DNA from: Gracilimonas sp046602855
GTDB lineage: Bacteria; Bacteroidota; Rhodothermia; Balneolales; Balneolaceae
DNA length: 64,000 nucleotides
Reading direction: 5' to 3'
Assembly: GCF_046602855.1 (NCBI RefSeq)
Contig: NZ_JBKINJ010000002.1
Span: 62,001 to 126,000, forward strand
A program made the translations under genes and the position numbers. This document shows, piece after piece, positions 61,464-64,000 of the stretch. The notes beneath the pieces are model-generated. The model was not told the DNA's origin. It saw nothing but the letters and a program-made list of their open reading frames with translations, and ran no database searches. The stretch's first letter is position 1; every line of letters begins with the position of its first letter.

Positions 61464-62783
61464 TTAGTTTGCCTGAGGTCCTTCATCCCAGTTTTGCGCA
61501 CTGGAGATATTCGGAAGCCCCCAGCCGCGGCCATTCCAACCCTGGAAATCTTCCAGTCGAAAGGCCCAGAATCCGGTTCCCATATCACTTACCACGATCA
61601 GGCCGTCTTCATTCCTTACATCCACGCCAAAGGCTCCATTACAAGTACTATCGCCACACATACCTGACTGATGTTTACCCAAAAAGGTGTCATAATAGGC
61701 TACCGTCTTTGGCTCATCCGGGCTGAACAGGTCTACCACCAAAAGTCCATCCTCATATCCTGATACAAACAGGTATGGCCATCTTACTTCGTGATTATGC
61801 ACCAGGTTCTCGTAGTCAAAGTTCCATGAACTGATCGGCTCTCGAATATTTTGTACTTCGCCATCCAGGGCAGGTTTCAGGTCAAAGATACGCAGGGGAG
61901 CATGCATGTATTCCGTCTCACCAACAATGTAACGGCCATCCGGGGATGGAGTTACCGTGTGCCCCCAAACTACTCCACTGACTCCGGTTACGGATGCGAC
62001 CAGATTCACTGAATCCATTTCGGTCACATCAAATACAAAATATCCGCCGGCTCCACCGCCATAAAAACGGTCCTGCTGGCTATCGGGATGGTAACCCACG
62101 TAAAAATCATGGTATCCCAGAGAAGCTCCGGCCATGCGGGCAGGTGTATCAGGATTAGGAACGGTTCCTGCAAGGATGTCTTCCTCACCTTCTACAAATT
62201 TACCCAGGTCATACACATAGGCATCATCCCCTGAAGTTGTGGCAAACAGCAGAGGGCGTCCGTCCGAATGTTTGTACATGAAAATATTATGGAATCCTCC
62301 GGGGTGCTCAGCATTGCGCACATAGCCAACTGTTTTAACCTTACTCACGTCCGGCAATCCGGTTACATCAACTACAACTGCGCCGGCATCGGGATTTGGT
62401 CCACCCTGGAAAAACTGCAGCGACTGCACCACATAGTATCGGTCGTTATGCTTAAAATACTTGGGATCCATACCGCCAAGCCCCACATGAAGCTCTTCGT
62501 TTGGCATCCTCCAGCGGTAGATCACTTCTGCTTTTTCGGGATCCGAAAGGTCTATGATATCAAATCCTTTTTCTGCCTGCATCCTGCCTACATAGGCATA
62601 GGGTCGGCTCATTTCCTGTTCAACCACAATATCTGTAACACTTAAAGGAGCGCCTAAGGGAACATGTGATAGGACCTCTAGGTTATCGCTTCGCTTTGGC
62701 AGCTCATCATTTTGCTGAGCCATCGCCGTGAATCCGCCCACGTTTAGAAAAAGAATAATCAGAAAAGTAAATGACTTGTACAT
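61464..62783 (-). CDS. LVIVD-type beta-propeller protein
   Basis: A 439-aa exported protein (signal peptide ending near TAMAQ, residue 23). Repeated blades have the LVIVD-like form FDIIDLSDPEKAEVIYRWRM, LLVVDLFSPDEPKTVAYYDT and LIVVSDMGTGFWAFRLEDF. The last blades contain GMCGDSTCNGAFGVDVRNED. The fold recalls selenium-binding-protein/choice-of-anchor propellers; no catalytic site is visible. It is the first gene of the multicopper oxidase cluster. Confidence 0.75.
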   Translation of the reverse strand: MYKSFTFLIILFLNVGGFTAMAQQNDELPKRSDNLEVLSHVPLGAPLSVTDIVVEQEMSRPYAYVGRMQAEKGFDIIDLSDPEKAEVIYRWRMPNEELHVGLGGMDPKYFKHNDRYYVVQSLQFFQGGPNPDAGAVVVDVTGLPDVSKVKTVGYVRNAEHPGGFHNIFMYKHSDGRPLLFATTSGDDAYVYDLGKFVEGEEDILAGTVPNPDTPARMAGASLGYHDFYVGYHPDSQQDRFYGGGAGGYFVFDVTEMDSVNLVASVTGVSGVVWGHTVTPSPDGRYIVGETEYMHAPLRIFDLKPALDGEVQNIREPISSWNFDYENLVHNHEVRWPYLFVSGYEDGLLVVDLFSPDEPKTVAYYDTFLGKHQSGMCGDSTCNGAFGVDVRNEDGLIVVSDMGTGFWAFRLEDFQGWNGRGWGLPNISSAQNWDEGPQAN

Positions 62784-62884
62784 ATATCCGTTTTTAGCAT
62801 TAATAAGAAAGCGCTAATTACGAAATACCTGACGAAAATGGAAATAGCTTCACAAATATTATCATCTTAATGGGGCGGAGGAAC

Positions 62885-63169
62885 TTATCTAACCCTCTCT
62901 TTGCCTCTCAGAACTGCGCCAAGAATGGCTGTAAATAACGCAGCTCCTATAATTGACCAGACTACCGGGAATGGACTCCCGCTTACTTCAATGGTCCATA
63001 GTTCAGGAAGGCCTAACTCACTGGCAATCCATTTTCCTATAATAGCACCAATAAAACCAACGCCGGCAGAAATAAGACATCCTCCAAAACTGTGCCCGCT
63101 AATGCTTTGCCCGATCCCGCCACAAATGGCAGCGATCAGTAAAAGTAAAAGAAATCCAAAAAACGACAT
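62885..63169 (-). CDS. GlsB/YeaQ/YmgE-type stress-response membrane protein
   Basis: A 94-aa membrane protein with three hydrophobic segments and the glycine-rich transglycosylase-associated family pattern: SGHSFGGCLISAGVGFIGAI and then IGKWIASELGLPE. The N-terminus carries a Gly-Gly-Ile-Gly helix (AICGGIGQSI). Function in the family is unknown beyond stress association. It lies 22 bases after the ABC ATPase stop on the same strand, so may be co-transcribed. Confidence 0.82.
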   Translation of the reverse strand: MSFFGFLLLLLIAAICGGIGQSISGHSFGGCLISAGVGFIGAIIGKWIASELGLPELWTIEVSGSPFPVVWSIIGAALFTAILGAVLRGKERVR

Positions 63170-63191
63170 TTCGTTATCCTCTTTAGTTAGG

Positions 63192-64000
63192 TTAAGCCTT
63201 TTGTTCTAGTACTACGGCAGGCTCTAAAGGTTTCACGACTACATGATCGTCCACGTCAAATAAAAGCCTGTTATCTGTGTGAACAATATATTTATCTCCC
63301 TTAAACAAGACATGATAAGTGATATCATGCCCCCTGAACTCACGCCCCACAATGATCCCGCTTTCATTACCATTCGCATCGCAACGTTCTATAGTGAGGT
63401 GCTCAGGACGAATAGAACAAAGAATCAAGCCTTCAGCCTCTTTGTTGATCTTAACCGGGCCAAGCCTTGTCTCAACATTATCACTGCCATCAGCATGGGC
63501 CCGAAATAGATTGGTCCGCCCTAAGAACTGTGCTACAAATTGAGTTTTGGGATGATAGTATACTTCTTCAGGCGTTCCGATCTGCTCGATCTGCCCGTTA
63601 TTCATCACTGCTATTCTGTCTGCGAATGATAATGCCTCTTCCTGATCGTGTGTAACAAGAATTGCACTCATACCGGATTTCTTAAGGATAGCGCGAACTT
63701 CCTTCCTGGTTGAATCTCTCAGCATGGCATCCAGCCCCGAAAAGGGCTCATCCATTAAAACCAACCGAGGTTTTGGAGCGATGGCACGGGCTAATGCCAC
63801 CCTTTGTTGCTGTCCTCCGGATAGTTCATCCGGCATCCGGTGCTTATATTTTTCCATACCGGTTCGGCACAGGACTTCTTCCGCCAAAACAGGTCTCTTT
63901 TTCTTCTCTACTTCCCTCAAACCAAAAGCTACATTCTCAAGAGCATTCATGTGAGGGAAAAGGGCATAATCCTGAAACACGAATCCCACTTCTCTTTTTT
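63192..64000 (-). CDS. ABC transporter ATP-binding protein, PotA/FbpC-like (partial at window edge)
   Basis: The 3' 270 codons of an ATPase; the Walker A region lies beyond the window. Visible motifs: Q-loop GFVFQDYALFPHM, signature LSGGQQQRVALARAI, Walker B RLVLMDEPFSGLDAML, switch His in ILVTHDQEEAL. The C-terminal TOBE domain starts near RPEHLTIERC. This is the CUT1/PotA/FbpC type, importing Fe(III), sulfate, polyamine or similar anions; the substrate is not readable here. The ATG at 63989 is internal, since the frame stays open to the window end. Confidence 0.88.
   Translation of the reverse strand, partial: KREVGFVFQDYALFPHMNALENVAFGLREVEKKKRPVLAEEVLCRTGMEKYKHRMPDELSGGQQQRVALARAIAPKPRLVLMDEPFSGLDAMLRDSTRKEVRAILKKSGMSAILVTHDQEEALSFADRIAVMNNGQIEQIGTPEEVYYHPKTQFVAQFLGRTNLFRAHADGSDNVETRLGPVKINKEAEGLILCSIRPEHLTIERCDANGNESGIIVGREFRGHDITYHVLFKGDKYIVHTDNRLLFDVDDHVVVKPLEPAVVLEQKA

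Overview
The window looks like the chromosome of a Gram-negative, AT-leaning bacterium of the Bacteroidota/Balneolota/Rhodothermota type. It carries FecR, DUF5686, OmpA/TSP3 and CHASE2-cyclase proteins, several outer-membrane proteins ending in Phe, few strong Shine-Dalgarno sites, and housekeeping genes of that flavour (mnmE, tilS, hpt, secG, fbp). Three complete tRNA genes are present: Ser-GCT, Ala-GGC and Arg-CCT. There is no rRNA operon and no CRISPR array.

Bases 1-40,280 are ordinary chromosome. A POT peptide transporter faces a glycerol operon read on the minus strand (glpD, glpK, glpF, an outer-membrane porin, fbp), with a divergent DeoR-type regulator. Together these take glycerol across both membranes, phosphorylate and oxidise it, and feed gluconeogenesis. 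Next come mnmE, a MacB-like permease pair with its adaptor, cysE and cysM flanking a beta-propeller gene, secG, an MscS channel, an SRAP-family protein without its catalytic residues, a CPBP protease, a DEAD-box protein without its catalytic motifs, NhaC, an M24 peptidase, tilS-hpt, tRNA-Ser, and a four-gene cluster (CHASE2 cyclase, outer-membrane barrel, FecR protein, secreted protein). tRNA-Ala, an OmpA/TSP3 lipoprotein and a large DUF5686 protein close this part.

Bases 40,282-58,305 form an integrative element of about 18 kb inserted in the 5' half of tRNA-Arg(CCT). The evidence is a 19-bp duplication of the tRNA 5' end at the left junction, a tyrosine integrase beside the intact tRNA at the right junction, GATTATRAA direct repeats just inside both ends, an inverted repeat at each end, and a marked drop in GC content. 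I see no relaxase, conjugation, phage structural or replication gene. The cargo includes a SIR2-like/DUF4917 protein coupled to a tiny upstream ORF, two proteins with a HEPN-type Rx4H motif, an HNH-like protein, a serine recombinase, MORN/YwqK-type proteins, several lipoproteins, a 22-repeat BspA-like surface protein, an XRE regulator, an excisionase-like HTH protein, and a set of very small genes separated by a four-copy promoter/operator-like repeat. This is the most likely place for an undescribed system. An anti-phage or inter-element conflict role is inference only.

Bases 58,360-64,000 return to chromosome: a HAD phosphatase broken by one extra base, a multicopper oxidase cluster (oxidase, unknown 184-aa protein, LVIVD-type propeller), a small GlsB-type membrane protein, and the C-terminal part of a PotA/FbpC-like ABC ATPase cut by the window edge.
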